Origin: Clostridiales bacterium
GTDB taxonomy: Bacteria; Bacillota; Clostridia; Oscillospirales; CAG-272
NCBI GenBank assembly: GCA_022791195.1
Contig: JAAVYP010000050.1
Coordinates: 1 to 47,337, forward strand
Length of the DNA stretch: 47,337 nucleotides
Reading direction: 5' to 3'
The notes under the pieces were generated by a model. That model made no database searches, was not told the origin of the DNA, and saw nothing but the letters and a program-made list of their open reading frames with translations. Positions within the stretch are counted from its first letter, which is position 1, and the number at the start of each line of letters is the position of its first letter. Below, in pieces: positions 15,607 through 23,644 of the stretch. A program made the translations under genes and the position numbers.

Positions 15607-16176
15607 TTATGAAATCGCTGTTTTTTCCCGGAAAGCCTGCTCGCTCTTCTGTCGGCAGAAGGAGCCAAGCGAAGCCCAGGTCATAATAAGCAGCGTTTTG
15701 ATGAGCTTTTCTTTAGCGGCGGCAGAGGCACAAGGATACCCGTCGGCCGTCAGCCGGGTTCGCTTTTGAATAGCCGCCTCATCGAAAGAGCCTGTTTCTA
15801 ACGTCTCTCTCAAAATGCGGCACAGCATGGAATACAGGAGCCGGTCGGGAATGATATCGTCCCCTTCGTCCTCTACCGAGCCGTTGATATAGGCCATCAG
15901 CGTGACGATGCGCTCCAACGGCATAGCGTCTTTCATCATATTGATTAAGAGGATCCGCATCAGCTGCCGCTCGCCGTAGCGCTTGCCCACCGTGCTGGCC
16001 ACCCAGCCCCGTTTGACCCAGTTCTGTATGGTAGAGGCAGGTAATCCTGTCAAATCGCAGACCTGCCGCAATGTCAAACCGCCTGTTGCTGTCAAAACCG
16101 GTTCAATGACAGTAAAGACGTCTTCTTCTCCTTTTGGATATGCCAGCGTGGTGCCAGGCAGCTTTATTTCTTCCAT
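15607..16176 (-). CDS. DUF1836 family helix-turn-helix regulator
   Basis: A 189-residue protein. The N-terminus looks like a MerR-like helix-turn-helix (LTLRQVCDLTGLPASTIQNWVKRGWVAS) with KRYGERQLMRILLINMMKDAMPLERIVTLMAYING, the DUF1836 signature. The C-terminal half is helical and probably binds a ligand or partner. The start follows AGGAGG. Two inverted repeats upstream, one overlapping the -10 element, suggest autoregulation. The target beyond itself, possibly the SPFH gene downstream, is unknown. Confidence 0.82.
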   Translation of the reverse strand: MEEIKLPGTTLAYPKGEEDVFTVIEPVLTATGGLTLRQVCDLTGLPASTIQNWVKRGWVASTVGKRYGERQLMRILLINMMKDAMPLERIVTLMAYINGSVEDEGDDIIPDRLLYSMLCRILRETLETGSFDEAAIQKRTRLTADGYPCASAAAKEKLIKTLLIMTWASLGSFCRQKSEQAFREKTAIS

Positions 16177-16191
16177 GTAGTCCTCCTATCC

Positions 16192-16258
16192 TGATACGAG
16201 TTCACACGAACCTGTATCATTGTGATATGATTGTATCACGAGTGCTAATGATTGTCAA
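16192..16258 (-). promoter_or_regulatory. DUF1836 promoter with two inverted repeats
   Basis: Minus-strand TTGACA (16258-16253) and TACAAT (16235-16230) have a 17-bp spacer. GTGATA-N6-TATCAC (16222-16239) covers the -10 element. A second, imperfect repeat (TGATACGAGTTC and GAACCTGTATCA, 16192-16219, 10 of 12 bases matching) lies over the transcription start. Both carry a GATAC-like core, so they may bind the same regulator. The rest of the gap to 16478 shows no gene. Confidence 0.75.
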
Positions 16259-16478
16259 TAGGTTTTTGTAAAAAAATAAAAAAATGTAGAAACCGTTCCC
16301 TTGGCGCGGTGATTGGTACAAGAAAACCCCGCCGCTCTGTCAGCAACGCCGGCGAGCAGCAGGGAAAACAAATCAAACACAAATCGTTTTTACTCCCCAT
16401 TATTCATGGGTTGATTCTCTATCAATTCGGCGGCTATCACGCCAATGCCTTTCCCCGCAAAAAGTAAAGGGAACACAG

Positions 16479-17204
16479 CTACTGTTGTTCGCTTGACAGC
16501 CTTGCTTTTTTAATTTCCTTGATTATGCCCGAAATGACGATGCCAATCAAGAAAACAACGCCAATAAACACAATAATTACTTTGAGAAATTGAATTTCGT
16601 TGACATCATAAAACATCGTCTCTTCTCCATCCGGCTTGACTATCACCAACCGGGTATAGGATGATGCAACCATATTTAAAATGCCAAAATCGTATGTTAA
16701 TATATACTGGGTGTCTTCAACGCTTCGCCTCTTAGCAAACACTACCTTATGCCAGTATCGATCATTCTCAGTTGTTAGCGGAATATCACGAATTTCTTTC
16801 ACTTCTCCTGTAGGGTCTACCAGAACAGCAAAATTTCCTCGAACAGAATAAATAATTAAATTGTCTTTGTCCCACTCTATACCATAGATACCTGGATCTT
16901 TATACGTATATCCATATTGGAAAATGCCGTCTTCTGTATAAATACTTATCGTCTTTTTCTCTGATATATCCGATCCAATAGCGATCATGCCGTTCTCACT
17001 GACATCAAAGCAACAGATGGCTTCTTTTCTCGGTTCAACTGTCAACAAAGAAATGTTTACATTCGATATGATCCTGTCTTTGGCTTCTTCTGATATTGCT
17101 TCTGTGGTAAAGCCAGTCTCCATGGCTGTTACGTTTCCGATTCCATGATGCGCCAATAAGAGCATGATAAAAAGTATCAGTATATATGTTCGTGTTTTTC
17201 TCAT
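16479..17204 (-). CDS. Membrane-anchored sensor-like protein of unknown function
   Basis: A 241-residue protein. It has an N-terminal signal or membrane segment (TYILILFIMLLLAHHGIG) and a C-terminal membrane segment (VIIVFIGVVFLIGIVISGII) followed by a Lys-rich cytoplasmic tail. Between them is an extracytoplasmic domain with strands reminiscent of a beta-propeller (FDVSENGMIAIGSD, KTISIYTEDGIFQYGYTYKD, IEWDKDNLIIYSVRGNFAVL). The ATG at 17204 follows GGAG. It is the last gene of the accessory string. I do not recognise a named family. Confidence 0.65.
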   Translation of the reverse strand: MRKTRTYILILFIMLLLAHHGIGNVTAMETGFTTEAISEEAKDRIISNVNISLLTVEPRKEAICCFDVSENGMIAIGSDISEKKTISIYTEDGIFQYGYTYKDPGIYGIEWDKDNLIIYSVRGNFAVLVDPTGEVKEIRDIPLTTENDRYWHKVVFAKRRSVEDTQYILTYDFGILNMVASSYTRLVIVKPDGEETMFYDVNEIQFLKVIIVFIGVVFLIGIVISGIIKEIKKARLSSEQQ

Positions 17205-17286
17205 TCCTACCACTCCATTAGATATTGCAAAAGCCTTTTGTAATTATTTGATCAGAAGCAGCGCGAGGAACAACTGTTGCTAATTT

Positions 17287-18192
17287 TTATGAATCAAGCA
17301 ATCTTTCCCATCCAAAATATCGTTCTTCTGCAATATACTCAGCGTCAACCACATCAAACTTTTTTAACTCGTTATTATATTGCAAGGTTGTAATGGTATA
17401 TCCGTAAATTGTTTCACCGTCAATATATTGCATATACTTCAGTTTACCCTTTCCGTATTTATCTTCCTCTACGATTGTCCGTGAATCAAATGCTCTAAAA
17501 AAAATCGTTTCTTTTATTGTTGGCATTCCCTTTTCATCAAAAAAAGCCGGACTCATATATTCCGAAATATCTTGTATGACACTATACCCGACCAACTCAT
17601 TCTTTATTTCCAGTCGGCAGCCTTCCAAAAACTCATATGTATACCCATATTTGCTGGTTTTTATATCCTCCCACTCGTTCAGATCATACATGAGTTCAAT
17701 TTGCTTGTCTTTTATCTGATAAATTCTTGAAATAGTTCCTCCGTTGCCGCTTACCTCTCCGCTGTAAATAATTTCATCGAATCCATCTCCATTAATATCC
17801 GCTGTATAAAGATTGCCGTTCTGGATCACATGGAAATTAAACTCTCCCATTTCAAAGGTCAAAAATTCCCCATTCAGATCAACAACCATAAAAACCTTAT
17901 TAAAGATTTCGTTGTCCGGTTGTTCTTCCGAAAAGACAGTAACCGCGCATGATCCGGTGTTTTCCATAAAATAACCCCATGCCATGTGATATATTCGCTG
18001 ATTTTTTAATCCTAACTGCGGAAAATCAGTATGTAAATACTCTCTTAGCAAAAAAGGTTCTTCCGTGTTTGCATTGGTCGATTCGCTGCTCGATTCGAGC
18101 GGCGGGTCGCTTTCTTGCGGCATTTTCCCCGCGTTATAGGTACAGCTTGTCAGCCACAAAATACCTAATAACAAAATGAACAACTTTTTCAT
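17287..18192 (-). CDS. Lipoprotein with an acidic Ca-binding-like motif (paralogue A)
   Basis: A 301-residue lipoprotein. The signal peptide ends in LTSC with lipidated Cys17. The ATG at 18192 follows AAAGGAG. The middle holds ADINGDGFDEIIYSGE, like the Asp-rich loops of FG-GAP/EF-hand-type repeats. The segment from DLNEWEDIKTSKYGYTYEFL to YSVIQDIS is shared almost word for word with the lipoprotein at 20634-21533, so the two are paralogues. Their position in the toxin-relic region suggests displaced immunity or cell-surface cargo, which is inference. Confidence 0.72.
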   Translation of the reverse strand: MKKLFILLLGILWLTSCTYNAGKMPQESDPPLESSSESTNANTEEPFLLREYLHTDFPQLGLKNQRIYHMAWGYFMENTGSCAVTVFSEEQPDNEIFNKVFMVVDLNGEFLTFEMGEFNFHVIQNGNLYTADINGDGFDEIIYSGEVSGNGGTISRIYQIKDKQIELMYDLNEWEDIKTSKYGYTYEFLEGCRLEIKNELVGYSVIQDISEYMSPAFFDEKGMPTIKETIFFRAFDSRTIVEEDKYGKGKLKYMQYIDGETIYGYTITTLQYNNELKKFDVVDAEYIAEERYFGWERLLDS

Positions 18193-18222
18193 ATTGTCTC
18201 CTTTCATAAAAGAATGTGTTTC

Positions 18223-18618
18223 TTACGATTGATTCGCATCTACAACAGCCGTATGTGCCCAGGCATCGCCGATCCGTTGATTCTCCGCAATAATCATGAT
18301 TATTTCCAACGGAAACACAAGCAGTGGAAGCGAGCGTTTTAAATACACAGCGAATGACCGTTTGATTGGCTCGTGCGTACCGTCTTTATTGACATGAACC
18401 AATTTGATTTTCGTCACTTTTTTGCCTATGCTTGCATTCCTAAATACTCTGTCTTTAAAGATCGTACAGAAAATATAGATAACCGAAAATATACCCGCTA
18501 TGAGGGGCACGGAATCTGGATTTTCCAAAGTGAAGAAGTAAGTCAGTAATGACGCACAGCCACAACTGACGCCATGATCGATGATACCTGCAAGAACCCT
18601 TTTCCAATTTAACATCAT
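18223..18618 (-). CDS. RDD-family membrane protein
   Basis: A 131-residue protein of the RDD family. Features are an N-terminal WKRVLAGIIDHGV, a first membrane segment (VPLIAGIFSVIYIFCTIF), the SIGKKVTKIKLVHV motif and a second segment (SLPLLVFPLEIIMII), ending NQRIGDAWAHTAVV. Its start overlaps the stop of the upstream gene (ATGATG), so they are translationally coupled. RDD proteins are common as immunity or accessory genes beside secreted toxins; no direct evidence of that role is visible here. Confidence 0.82.
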   Translation of the reverse strand: MMLNWKRVLAGIIDHGVSCGCASLLTYFFTLENPDSVPLIAGIFSVIYIFCTIFKDRVFRNASIGKKVTKIKLVHVNKDGTHEPIKRSFAVYLKRSLPLLVFPLEIIMIIAENQRIGDAWAHTAVVDANQS

Positions 18619-18965
18619 CTGCTTTCCGCCTTTACAACTCCTAATGAGACCGCGATCCAGTCTTCTTGCTGTTTTTCTAATTCAACATAAACGGTTAAGC
18701 GTTTATCGTCAGTTTCCACAATATAAGGCACAGTCATTGTATTTTCTGTCTCATTAACTTTTCTTGTGACATTTCTACCCACCGAAAATATGTTGCCGTA
18801 TTGTTCCTGCAAAGCCTCATCATCACATATATACGGCATAGCAATTTGATCAATCGGATTGTTTCGGATCGCATGAAATCCAATTAGCACAACAGCTGCA
18901 AAGACAATATACACACCGCCCATAATACATGCAACTTTTAATAATTTCTTGCTGAACACGGTCAA
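18615..18965 (-). CDS. Single-pass membrane protein of unknown function
   Basis: A 116-residue protein with one N-terminal membrane segment (VACIMGGVYIVFAAVVLIGFHAI) and a small extracytoplasmic domain. That domain is beta-rich (TMTVPYIVETDDKRLTVYVELE, DWIAVSLGVVKAE) and resembles small cytochrome-oxidase-assembly-like or PepSY-like folds only in outline. The start is a TTG after GGAG. It is coupled to the RDD gene. No family is claimed. Confidence 0.6.
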   Translation of the reverse strand: MTVFSKKLLKVACIMGGVYIVFAAVVLIGFHAIRNNPIDQIAMPYICDDEALQEQYGNIFSVGRNVTRKVNETENTMTVPYIVETDDKRLTVYVELEKQQEDWIAVSLGVVKAESR

Positions 18966-19086
18966 TCTTCAACTCCATTTATCAAAATTTTGAAAAATTC
19001 TGCAAGATTCTATCCGAAGGTAAAAATGGTTCGCCTTGTACTACGATCGTTATATAAGTAATGACCATACATATGATTTTTAGCAT

Positions 19087-19181
19087 CTATACGATAATAT
19101 TTTTGCTCGCTAGGGGATTGCCGATCTCGTCATACGTGATCGGCTTGCCCTGGTAGGCGGTGAGCAGGTCGGTCCGGTCAT
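19087..19181 (-). pseudogene. YD-repeat (Rhs) relic
   Basis: The minus strand reads DLLTAYQGKPITYDEIGNP and then runs out of frame. This is the recognisable strand-turn of YD/Rhs repeats (xYDxxGNP). A second coding-like scrap ending in YTVQAGDLFQRMHESP lies at about 19185-19292. The rest of 18966-19296 shows nothing else. These scraps are evidence that the locus once held an Rhs-type gene or a displaced toxin tip. Confidence 0.7.
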
Positions 19182-19296
19182 TTTTTATGGGCTTTCGTGC
19201 ATCCGCTGAAACAAATCACCAGCCTGAACCGTATAAAAGTTTTGCTCTATCTCAAGACAATTTTCATTTAAAATTGAAAAACGGTACTCATCCTGA

Positions 19297-19836
19297 TCAA
19301 ATCAGATCTTCTTTTATGTTTAAAATATTGTTTGCAGCATCATATTCGACGGTAATTAAATACCCGTCCTTGGTATAGTGGGTCGATATATGAGGCGTAT
19401 CATTTCTGCCGGTATAAGGAAATAAATATTCTCCTTTGGGATCAATCTGTTTTACATCTTCCAGCGATTGACCAATTGCTAAGCTATTAAAATCAGATTT
19501 TAATAGCTTAGTATGATAAATATTTCCTAATATTCTATTTCCGTCTTTGTCAAAGGTTATCACAGCTATACTGCCATCGCCAAGATATGAAACTCGATAT
19601 ATACCGTCCATTTCGCGCAGACATTCTATGGGGAATTGACTGTTCATTTCTTTCATTGAATGATTCATTTGTATAATTTTTAACAGTTCAGAATCTTCAT
19701 ACGTTTTAGAAACCAACTCAACCAAAGTCTTATCTGGCGCAGATATTTTCAGTTCCAAAGCACCCTCTCCTTTTGCACAAGAAGATAACAAAAACACCAG
19801 CATAAATATGAAAGTAAAAACCTTTAATAAACGCAT
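19297..19836 (-). CDS. Small lipoprotein of unknown function
   Basis: A 179-residue lipoprotein with signal MRLLKVFTFIFMLVFLLSSC, lipidated Cys20. The ATG at 19836 follows GAGG. The rest is a soluble alpha/beta domain with DKDGNRILGNI and the SLAIGQSLEDVKQIDPKGEY segment, reminiscent of small bacterial immunity lipoproteins. The last part (TKDGYLITVEYDAANNILNI) looks like a beta-hairpin. No named family. It is flanked by toxin-like relics on both sides. Confidence 0.65.
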   Translation of the reverse strand: MRLLKVFTFIFMLVFLLSSCAKGEGALELKISAPDKTLVELVSKTYEDSELLKIIQMNHSMKEMNSQFPIECLREMDGIYRVSYLGDGSIAVITFDKDGNRILGNIYHTKLLKSDFNSLAIGQSLEDVKQIDPKGEYLFPYTGRNDTPHISTHYTKDGYLITVEYDAANNILNIKEDLI

Positions 19837-19882
19837 CACACACCTCAATTTTTTACCGCAGTACAAATTTATACTCGTTTTT

Positions 19883-20040
19883 CTACGTCATTGATATCAT
19901 TCCATCTGGTAGGTACACGCACGCTTGGGGCAAATCGATTGACGAATTGTCCCTGCCATACCTGTTAAAGCTGCTCGCGTCCTTGACGCCTAACGTATTC
20001 ACACCTGCCCGCCAAGAGAGAGAAATGCAGAGGGACTCTT
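19883..20040 (-). pseudogene. Coding relic, possible toxin tip
   Basis: An open minus-strand stretch reads GVNTLGVKDASSFNRYGRDN and continues SSIDLPQACVYLPDGMI. It has no start of its own and overlaps the end of the next gene. Higher GC than its neighbours and the protein-like composition suggest the broken C-terminal end of an Rhs toxin. I cannot name its fold. Confidence 0.4.
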
Positions 20041-20484
20041 TTATCGTGGCAAATGAACATATACCTCTTGTTCGCCTAAATATTGATCCACATTCCGCCA
20101 TCGAACTTTTGAAGCGCAGATAAGCGTCCCCTCATATTGTTCAATCGTTTCATCGGTTACCCAATCATCGTCACACCAATAAAAACAGCCGTTTTTCAAA
20201 ATCATTGTTGCACCAAAGATTTCACATGTATATTTCTCATTAATAGGATTTAAATTCATAAAATTCAATCCCGAAAACTCCATTTCAATGACTGGATTTT
20301 TTTCAAACTGTCGCTGAATTAATAATTTTAGTATCCGCTTATTGTTTATAGGTCGCATGCTTAAATCCCTATCAACGAAAGCGCCGCTTATATATTTTAA
20401 TTCCTTAATGCAGCTATCATGAAAATAATAGTGCATCTCCATAAAATTTTTTATATCTTCACTATTTTTTATTTCATTCCACAT
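20041..20484 (-). CDS. Putative immunity-type protein
   Basis: A 147-residue soluble protein. The ATG at 20484 follows AAGGAG; the open frame to 20514 is not needed. The N-terminus reads FMEMHYYFHDSCIKELKYIS followed by a strand, and the protein carries FGATMILKNGCFYWCDDDW. This FHDS...IxEL pattern is seen in small proteins that commonly sit behind polymorphic toxins. The immunity role is inferred from this and from the toxin relics on either side. No cognate toxin remains intact. Confidence 0.6.
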   Translation of the reverse strand: MWNEIKNSEDIKNFMEMHYYFHDSCIKELKYISGAFVDRDLSMRPINNKRILKLLIQRQFEKNPVIEMEFSGLNFMNLNPINEKYTCEIFGATMILKNGCFYWCDDDWVTDETIEQYEGTLICASKVRWRNVDQYLGEQEVYVHLPR

Positions 20485-20525
20485 TGTTTTTATACTCCTT
20501 GTTATGGAAACCATTGAATGGCTGC

Positions 20526-20605
20526 CTATCCATCACCGCCGGTCACGTCATAGCCAAGCAGATACGCATAGGTCACCGGCGTTGTATTGCCCGCTTTGAT
20601 GTGGA
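20526..20605 (-). pseudogene. Coding relic, possible toxin tip
   Basis: The minus strand reads KAGNTTPVTYAYLLGYDV and then TGGDG and a stop. The scrap has no start and is more GC-rich than the genes on both sides. It fits the pattern of one relic per gap in this region. Confidence 0.4.
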
Positions 20606-20633
20606 AATGTATTTACTTACACGCTGTTTTCCG

Positions 20634-21533
20634 TTACCAATTGTACATATATTGATCCTCTATATATTCGGTATCTATCACATCAAAGTCTTTTGTCTGC
20701 TGATTGTATTTTAATGTAGTTACCGTATAGCCAAAATAGGCTTCTCCCCGAACCTGTTGAAAATAGCGCAGTGTAATTCTTTTATAATTATCAATATCAA
20801 CAACGACACGCGACTCAAATGTCCTAAAATAAACTACATTGCCGTAGGTCGGCTTTCCTGCTTCATCAAAGAAATCTTTTATAAAAAAGTGGGAAATATC
20901 TTGAACAACACTATATCCCGTATATATATTTTCTATTTTAAGTTTGCAGTTTTCCAAAAACTCATAGGTGTATCCGTATCTGCTTGTGTTGATATCTTCC
21001 CACTCATCCAAATCTTCCATCAGCTCAATCGAATCATTTTTTATTTTATATATATGCGCTAATGTACATCGAGTCCCACTTATTTCCATATTTAAAACGA
21101 TCTCATCGTCGCCATCCCCATCTATATCTGCGCACGCAACCATTCCTTGTGAATCGGCAAGTGGATCATTTCCTAAATAATGTGTAATAAACTTATCCCC
21201 TTTTGCAACTACCATATAAAAATCATAGGATTTTTTATCTGCAACTACGTAAACGACTATTTCTCTTGCTCTATAATCAGATGAGTTTTCTCTATCATAA
21301 TATCCTCTGCCAATATAATAAATTTCCTGCCCTTCCATGTCAAGCTCAGGAATATTCACTCGCAGCTCGCCGAATTGATCTTGACGTTCTGTTGTCTGCG
21401 GCAATGTAAAAGAATATTCTGTGGGTACTACCTCATCCGAGATGCCCTGAAGAAAACGGTCTGGCGGTCTTTTTTGTTCACAACTGCACAAAACGAACAG
21501 TGCGATGATGAGTAATAAAATTTGATTTTTCAT
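20634..21533 (-). CDS. Lipoprotein with an acidic Ca-binding-like motif (paralogue B)
   Basis: A 299-residue lipoprotein with signal MKNQILLLIIALFVLCSC (lipidated Cys18) and GGAG ahead of the ATG. It shares the paralogue A features: CADIDGDGDDEIVLNMEISG, then DLDEWEDINTSRYGYTYEFL, YSVVQDIS, and an end rich in TYR motifs (YFGYTVTTLKYNQQTKDFDV). The identity is clear across the C-terminal two-thirds, while the N-terminal 100 residues diverge. Two diverged copies in one string suggest successive cassette insertions or duplication. Confidence 0.72.
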   Translation of the reverse strand: MKNQILLLIIALFVLCSCEQKRPPDRFLQGISDEVVPTEYSFTLPQTTERQDQFGELRVNIPELDMEGQEIYYIGRGYYDRENSSDYRAREIVVYVVADKKSYDFYMVVAKGDKFITHYLGNDPLADSQGMVACADIDGDGDDEIVLNMEISGTRCTLAHIYKIKNDSIELMEDLDEWEDINTSRYGYTYEFLENCKLKIENIYTGYSVVQDISHFFIKDFFDEAGKPTYGNVVYFRTFESRVVVDIDNYKRITLRYFQQVRGEAYFGYTVTTLKYNQQTKDFDVIDTEYIEDQYMYNW

Positions 21534-21541
21534 TATATCTC

Positions 21542-21690
21542 CTAATATATCGTTTGGGCTACTGCCAGCTGAATGACTTTCTCTTCCGACGTCAAAGGTA
21601 CCGCCGACATGTCCATAGGTGGTAGCGACTTGTGTTTTCTTTCTTTACTCACAGGCGGCATGAATGACTTGGATGGATATAATGCCCCGC
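21542..21690 (-). pseudogene. Coding relic, possible toxin tip
   Basis: The minus strand reads GALYPSKSFMPPVSKERKHK, then SLPPMDMSAVPLTSEEKV and ends AQTIY with a stop. A neighbouring frame gives FDWKSPPAG just before it, consistent with a frameshift. There is no start codon. It looks like the C-terminus of a decayed gene. Confidence 0.4.
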
Positions 21691-21720
21691 CGGCGGTGAC
21701 TTCCAGTCAAAATCACAAAA

Positions 21721-22140
21721 TCAATCATCCTGTGGCTCTGGCAGTCCCCTTTTTTTCCAACGAATCAGCTGTGTTTGAATGACAGACAAAAACGCAACGG
21801 GTCCTACAAATGCCATGACTAAAAATCCATCTAAAAAATACTGTATGCCCATTAAAACCGAAGAAACACCGAAAACGATCAGTGCCGCTAAACTCAAAAT
21901 ATTCAGAAAAGAATCCGGGCACATTTTATTTACGATTTGAATCCACAAAACCCAGCGCATGCCAAACCAAACAAAACCGCCAACCAGAACTGTCATGACA
22001 TACATGCTGGCCATCTCGCTGATTGGCCTTTTAAAAACCACAAGATCGTATGCTACTAAGATTATATCATAAAGCATGATTATCATTGCTATGCGTTTTA
22101 CTTTTTTTGATAAATACAAAAACATATTTGTTAATTTCAT
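21721..22140 (-). CDS. Four-helix membrane protein of unknown function
   Basis: A 139-residue protein with about four hydrophobic helices (IAMIIMLYDIILVAYDLVVF, YVMTVLVGGFVWFGMRWVLW, ILSLAALIVFGVSSVLMGIQ, FLVMAFVGPVAFLSVIQTQL). GGAGG precedes the ATG at a good spacing. Small membrane proteins of this type are frequent immunity proteins against membrane-acting toxins, but nothing in the sequence proves that here. It is flanked by toxin-like relics. Confidence 0.62.
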   Translation of the reverse strand: MKLTNMFLYLSKKVKRIAMIIMLYDIILVAYDLVVFKRPISEMASMYVMTVLVGGFVWFGMRWVLWIQIVNKMCPDSFLNILSLAALIVFGVSSVLMGIQYFLDGFLVMAFVGPVAFLSVIQTQLIRWKKRGLPEPQDD

Positions 22141-22156
22141 CTTTCTTTACCTCCAA

Positions 22157-22256
22157 CTAATCGATAGGCCACTGCGGCGGGTTCACGTTCATGATGTCCT
22201 TTACGTTCGTGACCGCGTTTCCGCCGGCATAGTTCCGCTTTAAGAGCAGGCAGATC
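22157..22256 (-). pseudogene. Coding relic, possible toxin tip
   Basis: The minus strand reads LLLKRNYAGGNAVTNVKD and then IMNVNPPQWPID and a stop. There is no start. It lies immediately downstream of the array of paralogues below. A weaker related scrap (LALEQNCASGVPFKR) lies between the first two paralogues at about 22810-22870, so this tail may have been duplicated with them. Confidence 0.45.
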
Positions 22257-22258
22257 AC

Positions 22259-22798
22259 TTACCGCTCATCGCGCTGCAGCTTTTCATTGTATATGTCAAA
22301 ATCTTCATTCGGGGGATACGGATAAGCATCACTGCGCTCAGCCAGACCGTTTTCCTCTACAAAATCTAAATCTTTTTTGCTGGCATGAATGATGGCGGCC
22401 ATTTCTTCATGTCCCACCGAATAAAACCAACAAACATTTCCTTTAAAAAAGGCTAAGTCCTGTGGGTGCGATGGACAGGACCACGTACTGATCCCCTCCA
22501 CCTCTTTTAGAATTTCCTTTGCTGCCGGATCTGTTTTATAAAACACAACTTTATATGTTGTATTCATACAATATGTTCCCGGCGTCCCCGGCCAGCTTGG
22601 GTTGCTCCTGCTCTTTACTTTATAGGATTTTAATGCGTCTCTAAAATAACGCATGGTTTTCGTATACCCTTTTCCATAATAATTTACATACACCAACATA
22701 AAATAATCAGTATTTTCAAAGGCATAGTCAATAAACTTGCTGTACGCCTCTCCTATGCATTTTTTGTCTACTTCGTCAAAATATATTATTTTTTGCAT
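22259..22798 (-). CDS. Array paralogue 1, putative immunity protein
   Basis: A 179-residue soluble protein; the ATG at 22798 follows GGAGAG. It is nearly identical to the genes at 22891-23427 and 23645-24172 through the core (YFMLVYVNYYGKGYTKTMRY, FRDALKSYKVKSRSNPSWPG, DPAAKEILKEVEGIS, SHPQDLAFFKG). The C-terminal 25 residues differ. I do not recognise the family. The WPGT and the Cys/Trp-rich WSCPSHPQDL stretch are its most conserved features. Immunity is inferred from tandem duplication inside a toxin-relic region. Confidence 0.7.
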   Translation of the reverse strand: MQKIIYFDEVDKKCIGEAYSKFIDYAFENTDYFMLVYVNYYGKGYTKTMRYFRDALKSYKVKSRSNPSWPGTPGTYCMNTTYKVVFYKTDPAAKEILKEVEGISTWSCPSHPQDLAFFKGNVCWFYSVGHEEMAAIIHASKKDLDFVEENGLAERSDAYPYPPNEDFDIYNEKLQRDER

Positions 22799-22890
22799 AC
22801 ACTTACTCTCCGAATGATATGTGATTACGATGTGCACCGTTTAAACGGTACTCCGCTGGCGCAGTTCTGCTCTAAGGCCAGACAGACAAC

Positions 22891-23427
22891 TTACCGCTTT
22901 TCATGCTGCAGTTTTTCGTTATATATGTCAAAATAATTGCCAAAAGGCAAAGTGGCTTTACGACGCTCGGCCAGATCGTTTTCTTCTAAGAAATCTAAAT
23001 CTTTTTTGCTGGCATGAATGATAGCGGCTATTTTTTCATGCCCTGTTGAATAAAACCAACAGATATTTCCTTTAAAAAAGGCTAAGTCTTGTGGATGTGA
23101 CGGCCTTGACCACGTACTGATCCCCTCTACCTCTTTTAGAATTTCCTTTGCTGCCGGATCTGTTTTATAAAACACAACTTTATATGTCGTTTTCACACTA
23201 TATGTCCCCAGCGTTCCCGGCCAGCTTGGGTTGCTCCTGCTCTTTACTTTATAGGATTTTAATGCGTCTCTAAAATAACGCATCGTTTTCGTATACCCTT
23301 TTCCGTAATAATTTACATATACCAACATAAAATAATCTGTGTTATCAAATGCATAATCAATAAACTTTCTGTACGCCTCTCCTATGCATTTTTTGTCTAC
23401 TTCGTCAAAATATATTATTTTTTGCAT
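22891..23427 (-). CDS. Array paralogue 2, putative immunity protein
   Basis: A 178-residue copy of the gene above, with the same GGAGAG ribosome binding site and the same N-terminus (MQKIIYFDEVDKKCIGEAYR). Differences cluster at GTLGTYSVKTTY, at WSRPSHPQDL (Cys changed to Arg) and at the C-terminus (NDLAERRKATLPFGNYFDIY). The upstream flanks of copies 1 and 2 are also alike, so the duplication unit includes the leader. It is probably a specificity variant. Confidence 0.7.
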   Translation of the reverse strand: MQKIIYFDEVDKKCIGEAYRKFIDYAFDNTDYFMLVYVNYYGKGYTKTMRYFRDALKSYKVKSRSNPSWPGTLGTYSVKTTYKVVFYKTDPAAKEILKEVEGISTWSRPSHPQDLAFFKGNICWFYSTGHEKIAAIIHASKKDLDFLEENDLAERRKATLPFGNYFDIYNEKLQHEKR

Positions 23428-23523
23428 ACACTTACTCTCCTAAATACCATATGTGATTACGGTGTGCACCGTTTAAGTAGTAATCTGCTGGCGTGGTTTT
23501 ACTCTAAGATCAGACAGATCATT

Positions 23524-23637
23524 TACCGCCCGCCGTGCTGCAGTTTTTCATTATATAGTCAAAATAATTGCCTAAAGGCAAGGTGGCTTTACGATGCTCG
23601 GCCAGATCGTTTTCTTCTCAAAATCCAAATCTTTTTT
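23524..23637 (-). pseudogene. Truncated fourth copy of the array gene
   Basis: Between copies 2 and 3 lies a degraded duplicate of the copy-2 3' end: KKDLDF, DLAEHRKATLPLGNYFDY and the same codons. Two single-base deletions break the frame. It has no 5' half. It joins abruptly to the copy-3 3' end near 23640, as expected from recombination between homologous copies. Confidence 0.75.
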
Positions 23638-23644
23638 GTCACAT

